Part shown: piece by piece, positions 42,933 through 50,845 of the stretch
Position numbering within the stretch: position 1 is the stretch's first letter
Layout: each line of letters opens with the position of its first letter
Assembly (NCBI GenBank): GCA_023436885.1
Contig: JAEZHI010000051.1
Coordinates: 1-64,000 of the forward strand
DNA length: 64,000 bases
Source of the DNA: Pseudomonadota bacterium
GTDB lineage: Bacteria > Pseudomonadota > Alphaproteobacteria > Rhizobiales > Pleomorphomonadaceae
Direction of reading: 5' to 3'
Made by a program: the position numbers and the translations under genes
Notes under the pieces: model-generated
The model's database searches: none
What the model was told of the DNA's origin: nothing
Seen by the model: only the letters and a program-made list of their open reading frames with translations

Positions 42933-45900
42933 ATGCTATCCCTCACTCAGATCGACCCGACGGCGCTGGCCTGGATGGGCGCGATCTTCTTGTTCTTCGG
43001 CGAAGTCGCCGCTCTGATGAGTCTGCCGAGCCTTACGCGTGTCGTCATATGGTCGACGATCGCCGAGATCGGCTACATCCTGATCGGTATCGGTCTCGGT
43101 GGTGAAGCTGGTCTGACCGGTGCCTACATGCACTTCGGCTACCAGGTCATCATGCGCGGCCTCGTGGTTGCCGCCGGCTGGTACATCATTCGCCGTACCG
43201 GCTCGTCGCGCCTCGAAGACCTTGCCGGCTCCGGCCACCGCATGCCGGTCGCCGCGACGTTGTTCGGCTTCGGCATGTTCTCCGTGATGGGCCTGTCGCC
43301 GTTCAAGGGATCCTTCTCCAAGTTCCTGGTGCTCTACGCCGCCATCGAGCAGGGACACTGGGCGATCGCGCTCGTCGGCACCGCCGCCTCGATCGTCGCT
43401 GCCTACTATTACCTGGTGGTGATCCAGCGCGTCTGCCTCGAGCATCCGGCCCGCCGTGTCGAACTCGAGCCGGCGCCAGCGCTGGCTCTGCCGATCGCCT
43501 GGGTTCTGGCCGCCGTCACCGCGCTGATCTCGGTGTTCCCGCTGCCCTTCCAGCATCTGGCCGAAAGCTTCGCCGGCGCCGTTTCTGGCGTTCCCGAATT
43601 CGAGTCGCCCTGGGCACTGCTCGTGCTGGTTCCCTATATCGGCGCCTTCGCCGTCTACGGCCTCGGCCATGTCTCGACCAAGGCTCGCGACATCGGCGCG
43701 GTGGTCCTGGCTCTCGCGACGCTGGCTCTCGTGGTGTTCGACACCAGCCTCGATCCGGCCTCCCGCGTCTTCGCGCTGGTGTTCGCCGGCATCACTGCGG
43801 TGATGATCGTCTACTCGATCGGCTACATGGCCCGCGCCGAGTGGACCAACCGCTACTACTTCTTCGCCTTCCTGATGATCGGCTCGCTGCTCGGCCTCAC
43901 CACCGCGCACGAGATGGGCAACTTCTACGTCTACTGGGAGCTGATGACCTGGACCTCCTACTTCCTGGTCATTCACGAGCAGAACCAGAAGTCGCTGCGC
44001 GCCGGCCTCATCTATTTCATGATGTGCGCCTCCGGTGCCTATCTGATGCACTTCGGCATCCTGCTGACGCACGCAGAGATCGGCTCCTTCGAGTTTGCCG
44101 CGCTGGCCGAGAAGGTCGGCACGATCTCCCCGGTCGCGGGCCTCGTCATCGCGCTCTGCTTCTTCGCCGGCTTCGCGGTGAAGGCTGGCGTCTGGCCGGT
44201 CCACAGCTGGCTGCCGATCGCCCACCCCGCCGCCCCGTCGTCGATCTCCGGTCCGCTGTCCGGTATCCTGACCAAGGCCGGCGTGTTCGGCCTCGTCAAG
44301 GTGCTGTTCATCGTCATCGGTGTTCCGGCTCTCTCGACCTTCACCGGTTGGGGCCTCAGCCTCGAGGTGGTGCTGATCGGCCTTGGCCTGATCACGCTGC
44401 TCTACGGCGAGATCCGCGCCCTGTTCGAGACCGAGATCAAGCGGATGCTTGCCTTCTCGACCCTCGCCCAGGTCGGTGAGATCGTCGCGGTCCTCGGCAT
44501 CGGCACGGCGCTTGCCACCGACGCCAGCCTCTTGCACGTCACCAACCACGCCGTCATGAAGACCCTGCTGTTCTTCGCAGCCGGCGCCTTCATCATGCAG
44601 ACCGGCCGTCGCAACATTGCCGATCTCGCCGGTGTTGGCCGCGTCATGCCCTTCACAGCTGGCTGCTACGCGCTGGCCACCGTGTCGATCATGGGCCTGC
44701 CGCCCTTCTCAGGCTTCGTATCGAAGTTCCTGATGGTCTACGCCGCGGCTGAAGCCGGTCACTACGAAGTGGCTGTCGGTCTTCTGGTCGGCGGCATCAT
44801 CGCCGTGGTCTACTATCTCCGCGTCGTCGGCATGCTGTTCTTCCGTCCCTGGAAGGGTGAAGCCGGCGTCAAGGAAGCCCCGCTTCCGATGCTGATCGCC
44901 GTCGGCGTTCTCGCCGCCGCGATTCTCTTCGGTGGTTTCGTCCCGTCCTTCCAGCTCAACCTCGTCAGCGCCGTCGGCGCCGAAGTGGCTGCCCGTAGCG
45001 GTCTGACCGCCGCCGTGCTGCCGACCCTGGTGATGAACTGGACGCTGCCGGCCATCATCGCCTTCCTGGGCTCGGTGGCTGTGTGGCTGGTTGGCCGCAA
45101 GTCGGTCCAGCAGGCCGGCTGGCTCGCCGTGGCGGTGCTCGTCGTCGCCTTCCTCGCCGTGATCTTCACGGCCCCGTCCTACGACACGCTGTCCTTCTGG
45201 TTCGCAGTGCTGATCGCCGGCGTTGGCGCGCTCAACATGCTGCACGCCACCGCCTATCTCGCCCACAACCATGCTCAACCGCGCTTCTTTGCTGCCTTCG
45301 GCGTCATGATCGCCGGCCTCTTGGGCATGACCGCAGCCAAGGACATCTTCACCTTCTTCGGCTTCTGGGAGTTGATGTCGAGCTGGGCGCTCTGGGCGGC
45401 CATCATCCATGAGGAAACCGACGAGGCGCGGAGAGAAGGCTTCAAGTACTTCTTCTTCAACACTGTCGGCGCCTCGTTCATGTTCCTTGGCGTCGCTGCG
45501 ATCGCGGCCCATGCCGGCACCTTCGATCTGGTCGGGATCGGCCAGAAGGCGCTCGACATGCCGCTCGTCACGCTGGCCATCGGCATTGTCCCGATCTTCA
45601 TCGGCCTCGTCATGAAGGCCGCCATGCTGCCCGTCCGGATCGACGTGCAGATGCACCCGGCCGCTGCCCCGACCCCGGTGTCCGGCTACATCTCGGCCGT
45701 GCTGCTGAAGTCGGGTCCGTGGGGCGTGCTCAAGCTGTTCAGCCTGTTCGGCGGCAGCGCAGTGTTCCTGCGCCTTGGCGGCGAGATCGGTGGCGTTCCG
45801 GCGCTGATCGACCTCATCGCCATCATCGCCGGCATCACCGTGGTCTATGCTGGCGCCATGGCTGTGGTTCAGAACGGCATCAAGCTCTTGCTGATCTACT

Positions 45901-46727
45901 CCACCGTCAGCCAGCTCGGCTACGTGCTGATGGCGCTTTGCCTCGGCACCTCGCTCGGCGTCGCCGGCGGCCTGTTCCACTTCGTCAACCACATGTTCCT
46001 CAAGGACACTCTGTTCCTTGTGGCCGGTGCCGTCATGGTCAAGAGCCATGCCAGCCAGCTCGATGAACTGGGCGGTCTCGGCCGGAAGATGCCGATCACC
46101 TTTGGCTTCTTCCTGTTTGCAGGCTTGTCGCTGGCCGGTGTTCCGCCGCTCAACGGCTTCTCCTCGAAGTGGATGATCTTCTCCGCAGCCTTCGAGAGCG
46201 GCCACTGGGCGCTTGCCACCGGTGCCATGGTGTCGTCGCTGTTCACGCTCGCCGCCGTGCTGAAGTTCGCCCACGCCGCCTTCATGGGTGCGCCGACGCA
46301 GAAGGCCCTCGAGGCCGAGGAAGCGCCGCTGTCCATGCTGCTGCCGATGGGCGTGCTGGTGAGTGCCAGCGTTCTGCTCGGCTTCTTCCCGGGCCTCGCC
46401 CTGGTGCCGATCGCCAAGATGCAGGCTGAGCTCGGCCTTACGCCGATCGACGCCTCGATCTTCGGACCGCTGCCGGGCGCCGGTGGCTGGAGCCCGTTTG
46501 CTCTGAGCCTCCTGGTCCTGATCGTTGCCGCGCTGTTCATCCCCTGGATGCGTCTCGCCCACCGCGGCATCCAGAAGAGCGGCCTGCACTTCGCTGGCGC
46601 CACACCCAATGACTTCCTTCCGGAAGCCGGCGGCCGTGTCGGCACAGCCAACCTGTTCGAGTCCCCGACTGCTGCCATCCGCGGCCTCTTGGCGGCCAAG
46701 CCCGCCAAGGCCAAAGAACAGCACTGA
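42933..46727 (+). CDS. cooM: Coo-type hydrogenase large membrane subunit CooM
   Basis: 1264-residue fused membrane protein, the ion-translocating arm of an energy-converting hydrogenase. It contains repeated Mrp/NuoL-M-N antiporter modules: an N-terminal partial one (about residues 1-200), a complete one (about 300-660; LMTWTSYFLVIHEQNQKS, FAVKAGVWPVHSWLPIAHPA with the key Lys) and a third (about 780-1200; KAAMLPVRIDVQMHPAAAPTP). The length matches R. rubrum CooM. Start at ATG 42933 with GGAAGGA upstream rather than ATG 42909. First gene of cooMKLXUH. Confidence 0.93.
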   Translation: MLSLTQIDPTALAWMGAIFLFFGEVAALMSLPSLTRVVIWSTIAEIGYILIGIGLGGEAGLTGAYMHFGYQVIMRGLVVAAGWYIIRRTGSSRLEDLAGSGHRMPVAATLFGFGMFSVMGLSPFKGSFSKFLVLYAAIEQGHWAIALVGTAASIVAAYYYLVVIQRVCLEHPARRVELEPAPALALPIAWVLAAVTALISVFPLPFQHLAESFAGAVSGVPEFESPWALLVLVPYIGAFAVYGLGHVSTKARDIGAVVLALATLALVVFDTSLDPASRVFALVFAGITAVMIVYSIGYMARAEWTNRYYFFAFLMIGSLLGLTTAHEMGNFYVYWELMTWTSYFLVIHEQNQKSLRAGLIYFMMCASGAYLMHFGILLTHAEIGSFEFAALAEKVGTISPVAGLVIALCFFAGFAVKAGVWPVHSWLPIAHPAAPSSISGPLSGILTKAGVFGLVKVLFIVIGVPALSTFTGWGLSLEVVLIGLGLITLLYGEIRALFETEIKRMLAFSTLAQVGEIVAVLGIGTALATDASLLHVTNHAVMKTLLFFAAGAFIMQTGRRNIADLAGVGRVMPFTAGCYALATVSIMGLPPFSGFVSKFLMVYAAAEAGHYEVAVGLLVGGIIAVVYYLRVVGMLFFRPWKGEAGVKEAPLPMLIAVGVLAAAILFGGFVPSFQLNLVSAVGAEVAARSGLTAAVLPTLVMNWTLPAIIAFLGSVAVWLVGRKSVQQAGWLAVAVLVVAFLAVIFTAPSYDTLSFWFAVLIAGVGALNMLHATAYLAHNHAQPRFFAAFGVMIAGLLGMTAAKDIFTFFGFWELMSSWALWAAIIHEETDEARREGFKYFFFNTVGASFMFLGVAAIAAHAGTFDLVGIGQKALDMPLVTLAIGIVPIFIGLVMKAAMLPVRIDVQMHPAAAPTPVSGYISAVLLKSGPWGVLKLFSLFGGSAVFLRLGGEIGGVPALIDLIAIIAGITVVYAGAMAVVQNGIKLLLIYSTVSQLGYVLMALCLGTSLGVAGGLFHFVNHMFLKDTLFLVAGAVMVKSHASQLDELGGLGRKMPITFGFFLFAGLSLAGVPPLNGFSSKWMIFSAAFESGHWALATGAMVSSLFTLAAVLKFAHAAFMGAPTQKALEAEEAPLSMLLPMGVLVSASVLLGFFPGLALVPIAKMQAELGLTPIDASIFGPLPGAGGWSPFALSLLVLIVAALFIPWMRLAHRGIQKSGLHFAGATPNDFLPEAGGRVGTANLFESPTAAIRGLLAAKPAKAKEQH

Positions 46728-46747
46728 CGGGAGAGGAGAGACCCAAA

Positions 46748-47707
46748 ATGTCCAACCAGATCGCTATCTTGCTGGCGGTGCTCCTCTTCCCAGGTGGAGT
46801 CTTCGCCCTCGTCTTCGGCCTTGCCATGAAGGGTGTCGACCGCCGCGTCGCCGCCCGCCTGCAGAGCCGTGTCGGACCGCCGCTGCTGCAGCCGTTCTTC
46901 GACATCATCAAGCTCGGCTTCAAGCGCACCATGGTGCCGGGTGCCGCCAATGAGACGGTGTTCCTCTACACCCCGCTCGTCGGCGTGGTCGCCATGCTGA
47001 TCGCCGCCGCTCTGGTGCCGATCACCTCGGTCTACGCACCGGATGCCGCCATCGGCAATCTCCTGGTGCTGCTCTATCTGCTGATGATCCCCGGCATCGT
47101 GCTGATGATCGCCGGCTCGGCTTCCGGTTCGCCCTATGGCGCCATCGGCTTCTCCCGCGAGATGGCCCTGATGATCGCCTACGAAGGCCCGCTGGTGCTG
47201 ATCGCCGCCGCCGTCGCCATTCGTACCGGCGTGGGGCTCGGCGGCTGGGCCACCTTCTCGCTGAACGACATCATTGCCTATCAGCAGGCCCACGGCTCCT
47301 TCCTGTTCGACCCGGTGATGTGGCCGGCGGTCGCCGCCTTCTGCTTCTTCTACCCGGCCAACGTCGGCATCGTGCCCTTCGACATTCCGGAGGCCGAAAC
47401 CGAAGTGCTGGAAGGCCCGCTGCTTGAGTACTCCGGCCCGGTGCTGGCGCTGTTCAAGATCATGTCGGCGCTGAAGAAGGTTGTCGTGCTGGGCCTCGGC
47501 ATCGCCCTGTTCTTCCCGGCAGCTCCGGCGGGCATCGTCGGTGGCTTCCTGGTGTGGCTGATCAAGATGGCAGTGATGATGCTGGTCGGCATCACCACGG
47601 TCCGTCTTTCCATGGGCCGCATGCGCATCGACCAGGCCTTCGTATTCTTTCTGAAGTGGCCGCTGCTGCTCGCCGTGGCGAGCCTTGCAGTCGTCGTCGT
47701 GGTTTGA
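46748..47707 (+). CDS. cooK: Coo-type hydrogenase membrane subunit CooK (NuoH-like)
   Basis: 319-residue NuoH/HyfC-like membrane protein that anchors the hydrophilic arm and forms the quinone-site-like cavity and proton entry. About eight TM segments; the conserved loop RRVAARLQSRVGPPLLQPFFDIIKL and NVGIVPFDIPEAETEVLEGPLLEYSG with the family acidic residues. Strong GAGAGGAGA ribosome site, 20 bases after cooM. Confidence 0.94.
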   Translation: MSNQIAILLAVLLFPGGVFALVFGLAMKGVDRRVAARLQSRVGPPLLQPFFDIIKLGFKRTMVPGAANETVFLYTPLVGVVAMLIAAALVPITSVYAPDAAIGNLLVLLYLLMIPGIVLMIAGSASGSPYGAIGFSREMALMIAYEGPLVLIAAAVAIRTGVGLGGWATFSLNDIIAYQQAHGSFLFDPVMWPAVAAFCFFYPANVGIVPFDIPEAETEVLEGPLLEYSGPVLALFKIMSALKKVVVLGLGIALFFPAAPAGIVGGFLVWLIKMAVMMLVGITTVRLSMGRMRIDQAFVFFLKWPLLLAVASLAVVVVV

Positions 47708-47717
47708 GGAGGGCTAG

Positions 47718-48155
47718 ATGGGCCTGATACCCGATTTCAAGAACATCGCCACGCGCTCGCCCTGGATCTACCGGATCAACGCCGGCTCCTGCAACGGCTG
47801 CGACGTGGAGATGGCGACCACCGCGCTGATCCCCCGCTATGACATCGAGCGTCTCGGCTGCCAGTACTGCGGCAGCCCCAAGCACGCCGACATCGTGCTG
47901 ATCTCCGGTCCGCTCACCGTCCGCGTCAAGGATGCCGTGCTGCGGATGTACGAAGAGATCCCCGATCCCAAGGTGACGGTAGCGGTCGGCGTCTGCCCGA
48001 TCTCCGGTGGCATCTTCCGCGAGAGCTATGCCGTGCTGGCGCCGATCGACCAGTACATTCCGATCGACGTCAACGTGCCCGGCTGTCCGCCCCGGCCGCA
48101 GGCAATCATCGCCGGCGTCGCCAAGGCCATCGCAATCTGGCGCGAGCGTCTCTGA
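47718..48155 (+). CDS. cooL: Hydrogenase small subunit CooL (NuoB-like)
   Basis: 145-residue [NiFe]-hydrogenase small subunit that holds the single proximal [4Fe-4S] cluster, as in NuoB. Ligands: SCNGCDVE (two Cys), GVCPISGG and VPGCPPRP. It passes electrons between the Ni-Fe site of CooH and the ferredoxin subunit CooX. Ten bases after cooK. Confidence 0.94.
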   Translation: MGLIPDFKNIATRSPWIYRINAGSCNGCDVEMATTALIPRYDIERLGCQYCGSPKHADIVLISGPLTVRVKDAVLRMYEEIPDPKVTVAVGVCPISGGIFRESYAVLAPIDQYIPIDVNVPGCPPRPQAIIAGVAKAIAIWRERL

Positions 48156-48169
48156 GGAAAGGTCCCGAA

Positions 48170-48673
48170 ATGAACTTCCTGACGATTTTCGCCCGCAACC
48201 TGAAGCAGGGTCCGCAGACCGAGGCCTTCCCGCTTGGCCCGGCCTTCACGCCCGACCGTTTGCGTGGCCGCATCGAGTTCAACGCGGTGAATTGCGAGGG
48301 TTGCCGCATTTGCGAGCGCGTTTGCCCCGCCAACGCTATCCGCTTTGCCAAGACGCCCGACGGCATGACCTTCGATTGCTGGCACAACACGTGTGTGTTT
48401 TGTGGCAACTGCGAGTTCTACTGCCCGACGGACGCCATCCACCAGACCAATGACTGGGACCTCTCCCACGTCAACGCCGACAAGTTCGAGATGGTCGAAC
48501 ATGGTCTGATCCCCAATCAGAAGTGCGTCGAGTGTGGCGCCACGGCGCTCAACACGGCGCCGATGGTCAAGAACGCCAAGCCGCCGCTCAGCACCGAGGA
48601 ATATGCCGAGGTGCGTGCGCGCTGCCCGAAGTGTCGCGCCAAGTATCTCAAGAACCGGAAGGTCCCAGCATGA
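48170..48673 (+). CDS. cooX: Hydrogenase ferredoxin-like subunit CooX
   Basis: 167-residue electron-transfer subunit related to NuoI. Two [4Fe-4S] motifs: CEGCRICERVCP and CVFCGNCEFYCP. A C-terminal pair of CxxC motifs (KCVECG, RCPKCR) looks like a small zinc ribbon. It should accept electrons from an external ferredoxin. It overlaps cooU by ATGA. Confidence 0.93.
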   Translation: MNFLTIFARNLKQGPQTEAFPLGPAFTPDRLRGRIEFNAVNCEGCRICERVCPANAIRFAKTPDGMTFDCWHNTCVFCGNCEFYCPTDAIHQTNDWDLSHVNADKFEMVEHGLIPNQKCVECGATALNTAPMVKNAKPPLSTEEYAEVRARCPKCRAKYLKNRKVPA

Positions 48674-49299
48674 GCCGCCTACCGCAAGACCTGGAAGCCC
48701 GCCTCACCGCCGCGGCCCCGGCCGGCGTCGAGTTCTCGGCCGAAACCGACCATTACGGCGTCACCGTCGCCTGGTTGGGCCTCGCCAGCACAGCCGATCT
48801 GTCGCCGGTCGCCGCTCTTCTGAAAGACATCGGAGCGCGCCTCTCGATGATCACCTGCGCCCAGCCTTCCGTCCCCGAAGACGAGGAGGAAGACGAGGAC
48901 GAGGAGAACGAGGACGGCGAAGCGAAGGCCGAAGCCGAGCCCAAGGAGACGCCGAAGACGTTCGGTGGCACGCCGCTCGACGGCACCTCCTACGAGATCG
49001 ACTATCACTTCGACATCGCTGGCGATGCGCTGACCATCATTGCCTACGTGCCCCAGGGTGGCAGCATCCCCTCGCTGACGCCGCTGTTCCGCAATGCCGA
49101 CTGGCATGAGCGCGAGATGATGGAACTCTACGCCATCAAAGTGACCGACCATCCCGATCCGCGCCGCCTGTTCCTCGACGCCTCGGTCGACGGCGCCGTT
49201 CTCGAGCGGCTGATTCCGTTCTCGACGCTGGTCAATGCCGCCAGCACCAAGGGCCTGTGGGAACGCCTCACCGCCGCCGGAAAGAAGGGTGCAGCATGA
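48670..49299 (+). CDS. cooU: Hydrogenase subunit CooU (NuoC-like) with acidic insertion
   Basis: 209-residue NuoC-like subunit of the hydrophilic arm. The family signature is DWHEREMMELYAIKVTDHPDPRRL near residue 145. Residues 70-83 are almost all Asp and Glu, followed by an Ala/Glu/Lys-rich stretch to about 97, a low-complexity insertion between the two halves. Start ATG 48670 overlaps cooX, and its end overlaps cooH by ATGA. Confidence 0.92.
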   Translation: MSRLPQDLEARLTAAAPAGVEFSAETDHYGVTVAWLGLASTADLSPVAALLKDIGARLSMITCAQPSVPEDEEEDEDEENEDGEAKAEAEPKETPKTFGGTPLDGTSYEIDYHFDIAGDALTIIAYVPQGGSIPSLTPLFRNADWHEREMMELYAIKVTDHPDPRRLFLDASVDGAVLERLIPFSTLVNAASTKGLWERLTAAGKKGAA

Positions 49300-50396
49300 G
49301 CACGCACAACGTACCCGAGACCTTCAGCATTCCCGTCGGCCCGTTGCATGTGGCCCTCGAGGAGCCGATGTACTTCAAGATCGATGTGCAGGGCGAAACC
49401 GTCAGCCACATCGACATCAACGCCGGTCATGCCCACCGCGGCATCGAGTACCTGACCACCAAGCGGACAATGTACCAGAACGTGGTGCTGACCGAGCGCA
49501 TCTGCTCGCTCTGCTCCAACAGCCACCCGCAGACCTTCGCCATGGCGGCCGAAAAGATCGCCGGCATCGAGGTGCCTGAGCGCGGCATTTATCTGCGCAC
49601 CGTCGCGGACGAATTGAAGCGCGTCACCTCGCATCTGTTCAACGTGGCGCTCTTGGTGCACCTCGTCGGTTACGAGACCTACTTCATGCACATGATGCAG
49701 GTCCGCGAGATCGGCCAGGACATGCTGGAATCGATCTTCGGCAACCGCCAGGACATCGGCGCCATGTGCATCGGTGGCGTCCGCTACGACCTCGACGACA
49801 AGTCGATCGCCTACATCAAGGGCGCGATCGACAAGATCGAGGCCGAGACGAAGGACATCATCAAGACCTTCAAGACCAACGGTTCGATCCTGCGCCGCAC
49901 CAAGGGTGTGGGCGTGCTCACTCACGCCGATGCCATCACCTGTGGCGTCGTCGGCCCGGTGGCCCGCGCCTCCGGCGTCGACTATGACGTGCGCCGCGAA
50001 GCACCCTATGCCGCCTACGATCGCCTGCCGCTCGTCGTGCACTCGCTGACCGACGGCGACGTCTGGTCGCGCGCCATGGTCCGCCTCGAGGAGATCCTGA
50101 CCTCGATCGACTTGCTGCGCGTCTGCCTGCGCGACTTGCCCGCCGGCCCGGTCAACATCAATGACCGACCGGACATCCCGCCCGGACAGGCGGTGACGCG
50201 TAGCGAAGCGCCGCGTGGCGAGGTGATCTACTACCTTCGCACCAACGACACGCCGCAGCCGGAACGCGTCAAGTGGCGCGTGCCGACCTTCATGAACTGG
50301 GACAGCCTGCGCTTCATGCTGCAGGACGCCAAGGTTGCTGACATCGCCATGATCGTCAACAGCATCGATCCCTGCCTTTCCTGCACGGAACGCTGA
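49296..50396 (+). CDS. cooH: [NiFe]-hydrogenase large subunit CooH
   Basis: 366-residue catalytic subunit (NuoD-like, group 4 [NiFe]-hydrogenase). The four Ni-Fe ligands are present: ERICSLC (Cys 70, 73) and DPCLSC (Cys 360, 363). The protein ends three residues after the last Cys (TER), so there is no C-terminal extension to be cleaved during maturation. Start at ATG 49296 overlapping cooU; an in-frame upstream extension lies within cooU. Together with CooMKLXU it should reduce protons with electrons from ferredoxin and pump ions. Confidence 0.95.
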   Translation: MSTHNVPETFSIPVGPLHVALEEPMYFKIDVQGETVSHIDINAGHAHRGIEYLTTKRTMYQNVVLTERICSLCSNSHPQTFAMAAEKIAGIEVPERGIYLRTVADELKRVTSHLFNVALLVHLVGYETYFMHMMQVREIGQDMLESIFGNRQDIGAMCIGGVRYDLDDKSIAYIKGAIDKIEAETKDIIKTFKTNGSILRRTKGVGVLTHADAITCGVVGPVARASGVDYDVRREAPYAAYDRLPLVVHSLTDGDVWSRAMVRLEEILTSIDLLRVCLRDLPAGPVNINDRPDIPPGQAVTRSEAPRGEVIYYLRTNDTPQPERVKWRVPTFMNWDSLRFMLQDAKVADIAMIVNSIDPCLSCTER

Positions 50397-50404
50397 CGAC
50401 GGTC

Positions 50405-50431
50405 ATCCGGAAAGCTGCAGACTTTCCGGAT
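50405..50431 (+). repeat. Intercistronic hairpin after cooH
   Basis: ATCCGGAAAG (50405-50414) pairs perfectly with CTTTCCGGAT (50422-50431), 7-base loop. No U tract follows. It may be an mRNA-stabilising or processing element between cooH and the ferredoxin gene, or a factor-dependent stop. Confidence 0.5.
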
Positions 50432-50553
50432 AAAGCGAAAGCGGGAAAACTGACGCCGAGGGCAAGGGTTACTTGCTCCGGCGACGAGAGATCGGGGCCG
50501 CACATAATACGGACATCGCGGCTCCGTTGGACAAACCAAGAGGAGTGACACCC

Positions 50554-50751
50554 ATGGCCTTTATGATTGAAACCTCCACCTGCACGGCTTGCGGCGCTTG
50601 CGAAGACGAGTGCCCGAACAAGGCCATCAGCCACAAGGGCAAGGTCTACTCGATCAATGCCAAGAAGTGCACCGAGTGCGAAGGCCACTTCGACACCCAG
50701 CAGTGCGCCGAAGTCTGCCCGTCGGGCTCGTGCATGCCGGCTGCCGCCTGA
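50554..50751 (+). CDS. 2[4Fe-4S] ferredoxin (Alvin/FdxN-like)
   Basis: 65-residue ferredoxin. First cluster CTACGACEDECP; second CTECEGHFDTQQCAEVCP with the CxxC-x8-C-x3-C spacing of Allochromatium-type and nif-associated ferredoxins. AGGAG ribosome site at 50540. It is 157 bases after cooH and is a likely low-potential electron donor for the Coo hydrogenase or nitrogenase. It is not CooF, which is about three times longer. A terminator follows. Confidence 0.9.
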   Translation: MAFMIETSTCTACGACEDECPNKAISHKGKVYSINAKKCTECEGHFDTQQCAEVCPSGSCMPAAA

Positions 50752-50797
50752 GGCTGCTGTCGAAGGCGCCCTCGCGGCGCCTTCCATACGATATCGA

Positions 50798-50839
50798 AAG
50801 GGAGCGGGAGCCCGATGGCACCGCTCCCTTTTTTTCTTT
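50798..50839 (+). terminator. Terminator after the ferredoxin gene
   Basis: 10-bp stem AAGGGAGCGG (50798-50807) / CCGCTCCCTT (50821-50830) with a T-rich tail TTTTTCTTT. A second hairpin GAAGGCGCC/GGCGCCTTC precedes it (50762-50784). It is also positioned to stop the convergent eight-gene minus operon. Confidence 0.9.
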
Positions 50840-50845
50840 ACGAGC

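Noticed and set aside
44709..46724. 671-residue minus-strand open frame inside cooM
   Set aside because: High-GC antisense shadow, charged low-complexity translation, no ribosome site.
50554..50751. cooF
   Set aside because: The protein has only two clusters and 65 residues; CooF is much longer with more clusters.
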